Positions 8,701 to 19,000 of a stretch of 64,000 nt of DNA are shown in pieces; positions within the stretch are counted from its first letter, which is position 1, and each line of letters opens with the position of its first letter. The DNA lies in assembly GCA_040218795.1 (NCBI GenBank), contig JAVJQT010000008.1:62001-126000 (forward strand), read 5' to 3'. The notes under the pieces are model-generated. The model made no database searches. It had not been told where the DNA came from and worked only from the letters and a program-made list of their open reading frames with translations. Position numbers and translations under genes: made by a program. The DNA comes from CCMP332 sp040218795. Its GTDB lineage: Bacteria > Bacteroidota > Bacteroidia > Cytophagales > CCMP332.

Positions 8701-11166
8701 GGTATTGGAACTATCACAAATTACATTTATGATGGTACAATATTAGTAAATTGGCAAAGCAGTGGTACTTTGACCCTTACCCTTACTTCTCCAAACGGTT
8801 GTATTTCTACAATAAATAAGCCAGTTGAAATGCTAAATATTGATGCTTCTTTTGTACTTAATCCCAAAAGCGATATTTGCACTTCAGATCCAGTCTTATT
8901 AATAAATTCGACGATTAAAAGAGAAGGTCTGAGTTATTCTTGGGATTTGAGTGGGTCTGATGCCGGCACATCTAATGAGTATAATCCAGACTTGATCAAT
9001 TACTCTACACCGGGAACTTTTAATATTGAACTCTCTGTGAGCGGATCGGGTTGTAGTGATTCTGAAATTAAAACAATTCAAGTCAATGAAGAGTGTTGTG
9101 AACATGACTATTTTGCAGATAGCGATGAATTTCCAAATCCAGTTTTGGGTGCAATAAATTCCTCGACAACGTATTCTGGCGGAGGCACATTTAATGGTTC
9201 TTATCTAGTTGAAGGAACGATAATTTTAGAAGATGGCATTTATGAAGTTTTAGATGGGACCTTCTTTTATGTTGAGCCAAACTGTATGGGATGTGCTGGC
9301 ATTTCCAATTTAGCAACTATTTGTGAGGTTTTTGATGAAGAGAAAACACAAATAATTTTAATAAATGCAGAATTGAGATCTGGCGATGCTGAATTTCGAT
9401 CCAAATGCGATGAAATGTGGTATGGCATATTGGCCTTTGATGACTCGAAAATAGTCATAAACAAATCGCCTGGTGCGGAATATGGATTAATTATGGATGC
9501 TTTATGTGCCATAACGATATGTGATGCCGCAGAACATAATGATTATGGTATCAATAAATTAAGTGCAATCAACAATATCTTTGGTGTTTATGAAGTAGGG
9601 AATAATGAAGCTTCCATAAATTACTACCAGGTGCAAAATTCACGTTTTGACAGCAAGTCTTCTTGGATGAAAGAGCCATATAATGGTTTTAATAGTTTCA
9701 GTTCATTAGTTTTTTCAACTCAACATCATTATCAGCCTTATCAGTATAATGAAATTAGAAACACTTATTTTGGCTTTTATCATACCTCTATTTTAAACCC
9801 TGATAATTCTCAAATTCTAAAACACAATACATTTAAGGATTTTCATGTGGCAGCAATTGCTACAGGCGGAGGCATCAATACTTTGAGTACCTACAATAAC
9901 AATCATTTTTATTTCTTGAGCGAGCCAACGGGCAGTTCAATCACTCCACTTCCTGACTTTTCCACATATACCGGGCTTTGTTCAATATATCCGGCTTCAC
10001 CAATCGTTTTGAATAATTTTGACCCAAACAATTCCTATGGAATGATGCTCAGCGGTGAAATTGAAGTGAAGGACAATCAGTTTTATGGTGCGGGATTAAT
10101 TGATGACTTTGATCAAAAACAAACAGGTGTCGTTAGCCGGATTGTATTTGACCACAATGGTATCATCTCTGGAGACTATTTTGAAAACAATTATTTAGAA
10201 AAGTTGAACACGGCGTATCGACATAATTTTGCAGATGCGTATCTATCAAATCCAAATACCCCGGTATATTATATGGGGATGAACTTTAATGAGTTTGCCG
10301 CCAATGATCTGGGAATAGATATTTTTGAGCCTTCCTATGGCCCCTTGAACCTAAGTCAGAATATTTTTACAAATAATAAGAACGCCATAAGAATAAACTA
10401 CATGGACAACCCCATGGTTATTTCCGACAATTTGTTCTTAGACAATGATACAGCCATTAGTGTTAAGCATGATAATCCAAATCAGGATTTAAATTTAAAT
10501 CTGGGCTGTAACAAATTTGAATTATCTGATTTGACGGCTACTTATGATCGTTATGGCCTGTTCATCCAAGACAATGCAGATATAGGGGATGTCGGGGGAA
10601 ATGGATTGTCAATTGATCCCGCTGGCAACAACTGGCCCATAGATTCTGTAGCCACTGTGAATCAAATGAACAATCCATCCCTTCCCCCTTATATTACCTC
10701 CGGTGATCCTTTGGTGGTTGATGTCAGTCTTTGGCTTGCACCCGACGACTGGTATTCCATCTATGATGCGAATGCGAACCCGACTTGGACGTATTGGAGA
10801 TGGAACAATGAGTTTGTAGGTGAAACCGATGGGGCGGTTAATCACATTGGGCTATCTGTTCCGGCACCGCCAAACCCACAAGGACAGGCAACCAACGCCC
10901 CTCATAATGGCAACGGGTGCATAAGCGATCTTGTTATTATTTTTCCTCAGGCCAGAAAAGGGCAGTTTGTTGAAAAGCAGGAAAGCCTGCTAAAGGTGTA
11001 CCCGGTGCCAAGTGCTAATACTGTCAATATAGAGCATCCATTAAAAAAGATAAAGTCAATAAAGGTAAAGACTTTGAATGGGACAGAACTTCCCTCAAAT
11101 ACAATCTTTATTAAAAATGGAATGCAAATTGATTTAAAAATAGCGCGGCAGGTATGTACATATTAG
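5758..11166 (+). CDS. Secreted M43 (pappalysin-type) metalloprotease with PKD and beta-helix regions, 3' frameshifted
   Basis: A very large exported protein. The signal peptide covers about residues 1-27 and ends in SRAQ. The zinc site HEIGHYLGLSH starts at His282, and the Met-turn NFMDYYS has Met357; together with Cys-rich loops these define M43 (pappalysin/ulilysin) peptidases. A PKD domain (about 410-490) follows, then a propeller-like region with FYSNGNNLWDSNG (about 500-860), a second PKD-like stretch, and an Asn-rich parallel beta-helix (about 1150-1700). The end begins like a T9SS type A sorting domain (LLKVYPVPSANTVNIEHP) but stops at TAG 11164-11166. Adding one A to the A5 run at 11136-11140 restores AAGMYILEV and carries the frame to the TGA at 11217-11219, which overlaps the next gene. 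It is therefore either mis-sequenced, recently mutated or recoded. Confidence 0.85.
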   Translation: MKFNTSFFTFLFLLFFLIIATDQSRAQPMQDCGITEFYQDFYDSFPEAKILDSLSQRHLEQLIQSAPPSQPESTSGFKYNIPMVFYFFHSTSYDPNAPSTLFDLNRVQDQIDLLNQYFNPYDINFCIATANIVNNIPEPFNITEANDMVGLPPGYNWNTPIQISPGIYTIEDIGTNSMHNIIIPTQYSVLNTVANNNNSNPPSGINSNTTSEKCIRVVICESGVNQNGSGIAGYANYPGTQTAGHPIFMDVNYFGGPTHCADCYSPANHPNPQSHYGKVLIHEIGHYLGLSHTFDGGGCDLTNDHVDDTPLQFSSLLNLANSGLGCDVNDPTLLNTLQSSSYSCDGGLTYPDPLNFMDYYSNDCKNLFTPGQIGRTKYFLDNYYNYLWSFQNLSSIQTSCNDLVYAGITGPTSVCINEGLTYEIQIPAALSVVNATWTFGDGTQLISSSASIQYAYSTIGDYEIKVEMTLSNNSTITTALGTVYVTSCDNQSLEESNWTFGNGSGLTFWDGVGQSFSPKLLESQIPTDFTCVSQSDDTGQLLFYSNGNNLWDSNGNLIPFGAFGTSLGNNPNQIKSTIIIPKPGSQTAYYLISIISGTADPLQFVEVQTSGGNITASNPFLFGSTANIKPSNFDFTSSMIEAIPDCNGDEYYLVLTAQGVTGTFIGKSIILVYQANANGINPINVFNFSATTPNPLVFLALSVSPNGQYLLTSRDDDIVSLFSFDNTNGDISFIQSLDFDFGVSYVTTLGNPFVFDQNSEYFYFQRLTGFNQEIVRYEIATGKFQVVKNLIRGGQFDLSGIDGLVGQLQLGPDKRIYGTHSNRADIMVINRPEDPISTGVDLFAFDISNTSNTNYAYLGLPNMIEAEPKPVSSPDDFGIVNLGCLEAGFNAVACKAPYTWTISDGTPAFNGPKYITHTFAQPGTYTVSCQFGNGNSISKIVTIGVSPVQSIGGPEIVCDSDQKFYSANIPEGYLANWTISNGIGTITNYIYDGTILVNWQSSGTLTLTLTSPNGCISTINKPVEMLNIDASFVLNPKSDICTSDPVLLINSTIKREGLSYSWDLSGSDAGTSNEYNPDLINYSTPGTFNIELSVSGSGCSDSEIKTIQVNEECCEHDYFADSDEFPNPVLGAINSSTTYSGGGTFNGSYLVEGTIILEDGIYEVLDGTFFYVEPNCMGCAGISNLATICEVFDEEKTQIILINAELRSGDAEFRSKCDEMWYGILAFDDSKIVINKSPGAEYGLIMDALCAITICDAAEHNDYGINKLSAINNIFGVYEVGNNEASINYYQVQNSRFDSKSSWMKEPYNGFNSFSSLVFSTQHHYQPYQYNEIRNTYFGFYHTSILNPDNSQILKHNTFKDFHVAAIATGGGINTLSTYNNNHFYFLSEPTGSSITPLPDFSTYTGLCSIYPASPIVLNNFDPNNSYGMMLSGEIEVKDNQFYGAGLIDDFDQKQTGVVSRIVFDHNGIISGDYFENNYLEKLNTAYRHNFADAYLSNPNTPVYYMGMNFNEFAANDLGIDIFEPSYGPLNLSQNIFTNNKNAIRINYMDNPMVISDNLFLDNDTAISVKHDNPNQDLNLNLGCNKFELSDLTATYDRYGLFIQDNADIGDVGGNGLSIDPAGNNWPIDSVATVNQMNNPSLPPYITSGDPLVVDVSLWLAPDDWYSIYDANANPTWTYWRWNNEFVGETDGAVNHIGLSVPAPPNPQGQATNAPHNGNGCISDLVIIFPQARKGQFVEKQESLLKVYPVPSANTVNIEHPLKKIKSIKVKTLNGTELPSNTIFIKNGMQIDLKIARQVCTY

Positions 11167-11219
11167 AGGTCATTTTCGGTGATGCCAGCCTGGAATACAT
11201 AAATATTATTAAAAATTGA
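11136..11219 (+). other. Out-of-frame end of the M43 protease T9SS sorting domain
   Basis: Read one base off the frame of the upstream gene, this stretch encodes SAAGMYILEVIFGD...INIIKN followed by TGA at 11217-11219. GMYILEV is the typical last strand of T9SS sorting domains (consensus like GxYxLxV) and INIIKN a typical ending. The switch point is the A5 run 11136-11140. The TGA overlaps the TTG start of the next gene in the four bases TTGA, which makes sense only if the longer reading is the true one. Confidence 0.8.
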
Positions 11220-12877
11220 GGGTAAGGTCAACGCTATACATTCTCTTGTTATTGGGCTTTGGATATGTCAAAGCCCAAACCATTGAATGGGAATCTACTT
11301 TTACAGAGGGTTTCCAATTTGAACAAATAAATTCTGTTGTAGCCCTTAATGATCAGTCTATTCTTTGTGTTGGGTATGTTTACGGTTTTGTAAATAATCA
11401 ATGGATTTCGAGAAGGCGGTTGTATAAACTTGATAGCCTTGGGAATCCGAATTGGTTCAAGGAAGTTGCGATAGATTCATTTAATTCATCTGCGTTTGGT
11501 TTCATTAAAGAAGTCCCGAATGATTCGAATTTTTACGTAAGCGGTTATTCAAATCAAACAGGACAAAATCATAATTTCCTAGCCAAGATCACTCCAAATG
11601 GCGACACGATCTGGACGCGAATATATTCCTACCCTTCCTTTTATGGTACCATTTCAGGAATGCTTGTTTTGCAGGATCAATCCATAGTGACCTGTGGCTA
11701 CGTGGCTTTGAACAATGATGAAAATGTTATTGCACGCCGGGTGGATAGTTTGGGCAATACACTTTGGGAAAACATCTACCAAATGCCCGGAGCACAAAGA
11801 GGAACAGACATTACCGAAATGCTCGACGGTAGCCTGGTCATAGCCGGCAGCAATGATGGGGATAATCTTATAATGCGGATTGATTTTGATGGGAGATTGA
11901 TCGAGGATACGATAATTTCGGTTGCAAGCGGAACAATCCGATTTCAAGATGTTAATGTCCTACATAAAAACCATGTTGGTTTAGGAATTTTATCTCGTCA
12001 GGCATCTCAAAACTATGGTTTTTATTATCATTTTGATCACAACCTTTTGTTGCAAAATACTGTAATCAAAGAACAAGGTATTTATGTCGGACCAGTAGTT
12101 TCTCTAGATTCAGTCTTGTTTTTTAGTCAATTTATGTCAAATGATAGCTTTCAAATAAATGCAATAGATTTTCTATCTAGCTCAGCTTTATGGCAAATTA
12201 ATTATGGTTCTGTGAACGAGTTTAAGTTGGCACTTGATGTCCACCACTCAAATCAAAATTTGATTTGTGCAGGGCTAGATGATTCAGGATCAAGTCAAAA
12301 CTATTATATAATGAAAATATCAGGTGTCGGTGAAGAATGGATTCCAGATTATTGCTCTTATCAACCTCCGGTCGCCGGTTTTGAATATGAGTACAATTAT
12401 CCGGTATTGAATCTAAGAGATACTTCTACCGGAGGATTAAAATACTTGGATACCGTCTATACCTGGCAGTGGAATACCAGCAATGGTTTTAGCGGAATTG
12501 ATGATAGTCTGCTGGTGTTTTTTGATTCAAGCACCTCTTCAAGTATTGATATAGAATTGGTTATTGGGAATTGGTATGGTTGTAGGGATACAGTCAATCA
12601 AACTTTGGTATTTGGAGAAACTGGAATTGAAACTTTTAAAGAATTCACGGTAAATATATTTCCAAACCCCGCTAAAGATGAATTGAACATTGCAATTGAT
12701 AAACGTTTTAGGGGAGCTGTTTTCAAATTGTATGATTTACAAGGGCGACTGCAATTACACAAATCATTAAATCAACACAGCAGCACAATTTCTATTTCAG
12801 CGCTTCCCCGTAGTTTGTATATCTTTGAAATTCAGAGTGGAGAGCAATTAAAGAGAGGGAAAGTTGTTAAAAACTAA
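11216..12877 (+). CDS. Secreted repeat protein with T9SS sorting domain
   Basis: This 553-residue exported protein starts at TTG 11216; no ATG lies before the signal peptide MRVRSTLYILLLLGFGYVKA. The TTGA overlap with the restored end of the upstream gene suggests translational coupling. Residues 25-360 hold several copies of a motif like LDSLGNxxW...G...DGSxxIAGSN, with Trp-rich strands, which suggests a beta-propeller common in Bacteroidota secreted proteins. A short PKD-like segment follows (about 390-470). The C-terminus (VNIFPNPAKDELNI ... SLYIFEIQSG) is a T9SS type A sorting domain, so the product should cross the outer membrane by T9SS and stay on the surface or be released. No enzymatic motif is seen. 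Confidence 0.8.
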   Translation: MRVRSTLYILLLLGFGYVKAQTIEWESTFTEGFQFEQINSVVALNDQSILCVGYVYGFVNNQWISRRRLYKLDSLGNPNWFKEVAIDSFNSSAFGFIKEVPNDSNFYVSGYSNQTGQNHNFLAKITPNGDTIWTRIYSYPSFYGTISGMLVLQDQSIVTCGYVALNNDENVIARRVDSLGNTLWENIYQMPGAQRGTDITEMLDGSLVIAGSNDGDNLIMRIDFDGRLIEDTIISVASGTIRFQDVNVLHKNHVGLGILSRQASQNYGFYYHFDHNLLLQNTVIKEQGIYVGPVVSLDSVLFFSQFMSNDSFQINAIDFLSSSALWQINYGSVNEFKLALDVHHSNQNLICAGLDDSGSSQNYYIMKISGVGEEWIPDYCSYQPPVAGFEYEYNYPVLNLRDTSTGGLKYLDTVYTWQWNTSNGFSGIDDSLLVFFDSSTSSSIDIELVIGNWYGCRDTVNQTLVFGETGIETFKEFTVNIFPNPAKDELNIAIDKRFRGAVFKLYDLQGRLQLHKSLNQHSSTISISALPRSLYIFEIQSGEQLKRGKVVKN

Positions 12878-12900
12878 TGAATTGAAATTTGTATTTAGCT

Positions 12901-12976
12901 CAATAAAATAGAATTACAATTGGGCTCTGCCGCGCTTGCATCGCTGATATATCTTATTGATATCCACGGGCTTTAA
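12901..12976 (+). pseudogene. Remnant of the 3' end of a second M28 peptidase gene
   Basis: These 76 bases align without gaps to 5497-5572, the last 76 bases of the M28 peptidase gene; 61 positions are identical by hand count. The frame is kept: NKIELQLGSAALASLIYLID..., ending in TAA exactly where the complete gene has TGA. Neither the sequence before 12901 nor that after 12976 matches the complete gene. It is the tail of a paralog whose body has been lost. Most differences keep the amino acid, so the copy was under selection before it broke. The rest of 12878-13070 shows nothing else recognisable. Confidence 0.85.
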
Positions 12977-13070
12977 TTCAGAACATAATGGCATAATTTC
13001 CGTAACTCAATTTAATGCAATAAATTACCTTTAGCTTTATAATGGTATATAATTAAGATTGGATTGAGCT

Positions 13071-16000
13071 ATGAGAAAAATATTACTGCTATTAATACTT
13101 GCCATAATTACATCTAATTCCTATTCGCAGGAGTATCTCGAGCTCATGCAAAAGGAAAATGTCAATTTCTACGAGGTACAGAAATCAGCTCAAAAGTATT
13201 TTGCCAATCGCGACAAGGGCCGTGGTTCGGGATACAAACATTATAAACGCTGGGAATACATTCATCAAAAAGAAATCGATGATCAGGGCTATATTATAAA
13301 ACCAGAACAGGTTTGGCAGGAGCAAGATCTGTTTTTAAGAAATTATCAAAACAGTCAAGCTCATCAAAAGAAAGGTCCCAATAAATCGCTAACGGGCAAT
13401 TGGACTTCACTCGGGCCTTACGATTGGCAACGAACGAGCGGTTGGAATCCCGGAGTTGGACGTCTCGTTTGCATCGACGTGGATGAAAGTAATCAAAATT
13501 TAATATACGTGGGCTCTCCGACCGGAGGCCTTTGGAAAACCATCGATGGTGGTAATACCTGGCAAGTGCTAACCGATAGCTTTCCGGTGATGGATATCTG
13601 GTCTGTAGAAATAGATCCTATCAATTCCAATATTGTCTATATGGGAACAGCAGGAGGAGGCATTTTAAAAACCAGCGATGGGGGACAAACTTGGAATCAA
13701 ACAGGTTCAATTGGTGGTACTATCAGGGATATTTTAATTCATCCTACAAATAATAACATCGTATTTGCTGCCAGAACAAGTTCATTTAGTGGAGCGGTTT
13801 ACAGATCTACCAATGGTGGCGGCACCTGGACACAGGTCAGTTCTGTAAATGCAGAAGATTTGCGTTTCAAACCCGGAGATCCAAATACAGTTTATGCCTG
13901 CGGAAATGATTTTCAAAGATCCACCGACGGGGGATTGAATTGGACTACAATCACCAGTGGAATTACAGCCAGTGAAAGAATGAAAATGGACGTTAGTCCT
14001 GCCAACCCAAATTATGTCTATCTAATTCAAAAATCGGGAAGCATTTTTGGTAGGGTTTACCGATCTACCGACAGCGGTTTGAATTTTACTATTCGTGAGC
14101 AATACGATGGGAGCACCAATAATTATCTGGGTTATAGCTCAAACGGTACGGATACCAGAGGCCAGGCCGGTAGGGATATGGCAATCACCGTGTCAAATAC
14201 GAATGCCGAAGAAATTATTATTGCAGGTATTATTTTATTCAGATCAAGCGATGGAGGTGATAATTATACACCATTGACCGAATGGTTTCTTCCCAATTCT
14301 TTGGGCTATGTCCACGCCGATGTGGAAGTACTGGATTATGTAGGGGCTAATCTATTTTCAGGATCAGATGGCGGTATCTATAAGAGTACAGATAACGGGT
14401 CTAATTTCACAGATTTAACCGCAGGACTTGGAATCAGACAATTTTACAGAATAGGTTGCTCTCAGCTCGATCCTAATGTGGTCAGTGGCGGCTCCCAGGA
14501 CAATGGAACCAGCGTAATGCGTGGGCTATCAAGAGATTGGGTGGATTGGCTCGGAGCCGACGGTATGGAGACCTTCGTAGATCACAGTAATGCGAATATT
14601 CTCTACGGCACTTCACAGTACGGGAGCATGTACAAAAGCACCAATCAGGGAAATTCAAGGACCGGAATTGCCAAACCCACAGGGGTTGGAAATGGCTCCT
14701 GGGTTACACCTTTTGAAATTGACCCAGCTGTTTCAACGACCATTTATGTAGGATTTGACAGGCTTTATAAAAACACTTCCGGTACAGGCCCTGCAAGTAA
14801 TTGGAATGCTATTTCGCCCGGAACAATTGGCTCGGGCAATATGGATGAATTGTGTCTTGCTCCTTCTGATGCAAATACAATTTATATGTCTTATACGGAT
14901 CAGCTGTACCGAACCACAGACGGAGGAAGTAATTGGTCAAACATTACCGAACCATGGTCGGGATTTATAAATTATATCTCGGTTGATCCAAATAATTCAC
15001 AGAGAGTAGCAGTAGCAGTGAGTGGTGGAAACAAAATTTATATTTCTAACGACGGCGGTAATAATTGGACCAATCTCACTTTAAATCTTCCCAATATAGG
15101 GGCAAATTGTGTTTTGCTTGACGCAAGCGCCGAAAATGGTATTTATGTGGGAATGCAATCGGGTATTTATTACAAAGATGATCTATTAAGTTCCTGGATA
15201 CCATTTTTGACGGATTTGCCCAGAGTAAGAGTTTTGGAATTGGAAATTGTTAGCTCTGTCGGTAAAATCAGGGCTGCTACCTATGGAAGAGGACTATGGG
15301 AATCGGATGTTTATTCCGGAAATAATGGAAATCTGCCACCGGTTGCAGAATTTTCTGCCAATACCACTTCTGCCATCGTCAGTGCTCCTATAAGCTTTCT
15401 TGATAATTCATTGGGATCCCCAAATTCATGGACCTGGTCCTTTCCTGGTGGAACGCCTTCGAGCTCAGGAATTCAAAATCCAGTTGTAAGCTATGGGGCA
15501 ACCGGAACTTACGATGTAAGCCTTTTAGTGACAAATGCCAATGGATCGGATTCAATTTCCAAAACCAGCTTTATTACTATTACAAATTACTGTATTCCAG
15601 ATCCAAGCACAGGAACCTCGGATGGTGACTATATCGATGGTGTAGTGCTCGGAAATATCAATAATCAAAATACCGGGTCGAGTACAGGGCCCTCTTATAA
15701 TGATTACACCAATCTGAGTACTGACATTGCACGCAATTCGAATCAGACCGTTAACATCACTTCAGGTAGCTATACAACCGATCATTATGCCGTCTGGATA
15801 GATTTCAATCAGGACAATGACTTTGATGATCCCGGTGAAAAATTGGGAGAAGTTCAGAGTACTCTTCCATTTCAAAGTTTAAATATTCCATTCACGGTTC
15901 CATTGACTGCCCAACTCGACACAACGACAATGAGAGTGCGATGTGTTTACAATGGTCTAAATATGGACCCATGTACCGATTACACCTGGGGGGAAACGGA

Positions 16001-19000
16001 AGATTATAGTGTTGTGATTACTTCTGCAGTTGCCTGCACACCTACTTTTACAGTTGGTACAAGCGATGGAGATTTTATTGACGGCGTAGAATTTGGAACT
16101 ATGTCAAATACCGGAACAGGTAGTGCCACCGGTCCGGATTTTAACGATTATGGCAGTATCAGTTGTCAGGTCAATAAATTAGATTCGGTTTATTTGAAAA
16201 TTACCAGTGGATCCTATTTCACCGATTATTACGCTGCATGGATCGATTGGAATAATAATGGCGATTACACCGACCCCGGTGAAAAAATTGGTGAATTTCA
16301 GTCTTCTTCGGCATTTGAAACCGATTCATTCCTGGTAAATATCGCCATGAATGTAAATACAGGATTTTATGGAATGCGGATTCGTTGTTCTTATAATTCA
16401 CCAAACATGAGCCCTTGTTCACAATATACCTGGGGTGAAACCGAAGATTATCAGATAGAGGTCCTGCCATCAAACGATATTTGTGTATTGCCGAACACTC
16501 CAACGGCAAATAATGATTCTGTATGCGATTCCGGCATTATGAATCTTGCCGTGCTGGGAACAGCCAATTCTTTTAACTGGTATACGGATCTGTCAAATGA
16601 TACTTTATTCAATACCGGCAATACCTATACCACGCCTTTTCTGACTAATACTGAAACCTATTATGTGGCGGCGAGCAATGAACAAATGGGTTTAACACAA
16701 AACACCTGGTTCAATTCCAACAATGGTTCCAGTGGAAATCTATTTGATATTTTTTCCGCTAAAAATATTCGTATTGATGGCTTTAGCGTAAATCTGACTG
16801 GTACTGTCCAAAAAGAAGTGGCCGTTTATTACAAAGTCGGATCTTATGAAGGTTTTGAAACCAATCCGGCAGCCTGGACATTACTTGGTGTAGATACAGT
16901 TTTACCGGCAGGCCAGGATATTCCCACTTATGTGGATGTCGGTGGTTTGGTAATTAATCAGGAACAAACTTATGGTATACTTGTACATACCAATCAGGGC
17001 GGTATTCGATATACCAATTTAAGTGCAGACAGCACTTTAATGAACGATGATTTCTCTATTACCATGGGCAAAGGAATGGGGGGAATATTTAATCAGGTTT
17101 TCAGTCCACGGGCCTTTAATGGTACAATTCACTATACAAAATACGCCGGTTGTGAATCGCAAAGAATACCTGTAATTGCAAAAGTCAATCCTAATCCCCA
17201 GGTTCAGATTTCCAGTGCAGGCCCGTATTGTATTGACGAAAATTCTACCATTTTAAGTGCAAACCCCTCGGGTGGCCTCTTCAGCGGAGCAGCCAGTGCA
17301 AGTGGTGTATTTGATCCGCAAAGCGCCGGTGTTGGTTTCCATGATGTTTATTATGATTATACCGATATGAGCGCTTGCTCAAACGCTGACACCATCAGCA
17401 TTGAAGTAAAAGCCTTGCCAAATGTAACATTGAATTCTTTTAGTGCTGTTTGTGAAAATGATCCTCAAATCACTTTATCAGGCGGAAGTCCTACAGGTGG
17501 TACTTATAGTGGATTGGGAATAAACAATGGGGTTTTTGACCCTTCCATTTCCGGAAGCGGCACATTTAATATCAGTTATTCCTATACCGATAATTTTGGC
17601 TGTTCAAATTCTGACGTTCAGAGCATAACGGTAAATTCCAAACCGGCTGTCAGCTTTAATGATAATTTAGATTACTGCGAAGGCGATCCGATAACAAACT
17701 TAAGCGGAGGAAGCCCCACAGGTGGCCAATACTTTGGAAATGGAGTTAGTGCTAATCAATTTGACCCTGTTTCTGCAGGTATCGGCAATCATTTAGTGAG
17801 CTATTCCTATCAAAATTCCAATGGCTGCTCGGATACAGCCAGTTTGAATTTCAGTGTCAATGCCAAACCAAATGTCACACACAACAATGTTCAGGATTTA
17901 TGCGAAGATGACGGTGTTCTTGCTCTAAGTGGGGCTTCACCATCGGGAGGTATTTATTCGGGTACAGCAATTTCAGGTAATAATTTTGACCCACAAATTT
18001 CTGGGATTGGCGTATTTGGCATAACCTATTCCTACACGGATATTAATGGATGCTTTGACAGCGTGCAATTTTCGATAAGCGTCAATGCGCTGCCAACAGT
18101 CAATCTGTCTGGTATTCCAAATCTTTGTGAAAGCGATAATCCAATTGTTTTATCCGGTGGCTCTCCTTCGGGAGGTCTTTATTCCGGCCCGGGAGTAAAT
18201 AACGGCATACTCGATCCGGCCATCGTCGGTAGTGGTGTAATTGCGATTAGCTATGATTATACAGATGCTTCGGGTTGCACAAATTCTGCAAGTCAGAATA
18301 TAACTATTACTGCAAAACCCAATGTGACTTTTAATACAAGCACTAATTTTTGTGAAGGGGATCCTGTAGTTAATTTAAGTGGCGGACAACCTGTCGGCGG
18401 TACGTATCTTGGAAATGGTGTTAGCGGATCAACATTTAACCCTATTTCTGCAGGTACAGGTACGCATTTAATTCAATACGCTTTTCAGGATATTAATGGT
18501 TGCTCTGACACGGCCAGTCTGAATTTTAATGTTTATTCAAAACCAAACCTAAGTCATAGTGCTATCGCGGATGTTTGCTCGGATGCAGGTTCCTTTGCCT
18601 TGAGCGGAGGAACGCCTTCCGGCGGCGTCTATAGTGGTGTTGGAGTCAGCTCCAATAGTTTTGATCCACAGCTGAGCGGTGTTGGTAATCACCCAATCTA
18701 TTATTCTTACACCGATAATAACGGATGTTCTGATTCTTTAATGGTAAATGTTCAGGTCAATGCGCTGCCAACCGTAACGCTTCAGAATTTCCAGGACATT
18801 TGTGAAAATGAATCAGCTGTTTTACTTACTGGAGGTAATCCGGTGGGTGGAATTTACTCTGGTACAGGCGTTAATAATGGCCAGTTTGACCCTTCTCTGT
18901 CCGGCACAGGTGTATTTAATATTACTTACAATTTCACAGATATTAACGCTTGCTCAAATTCAGAAACAAAATCAATTACTGTTAATTCGGCACCACAGGC

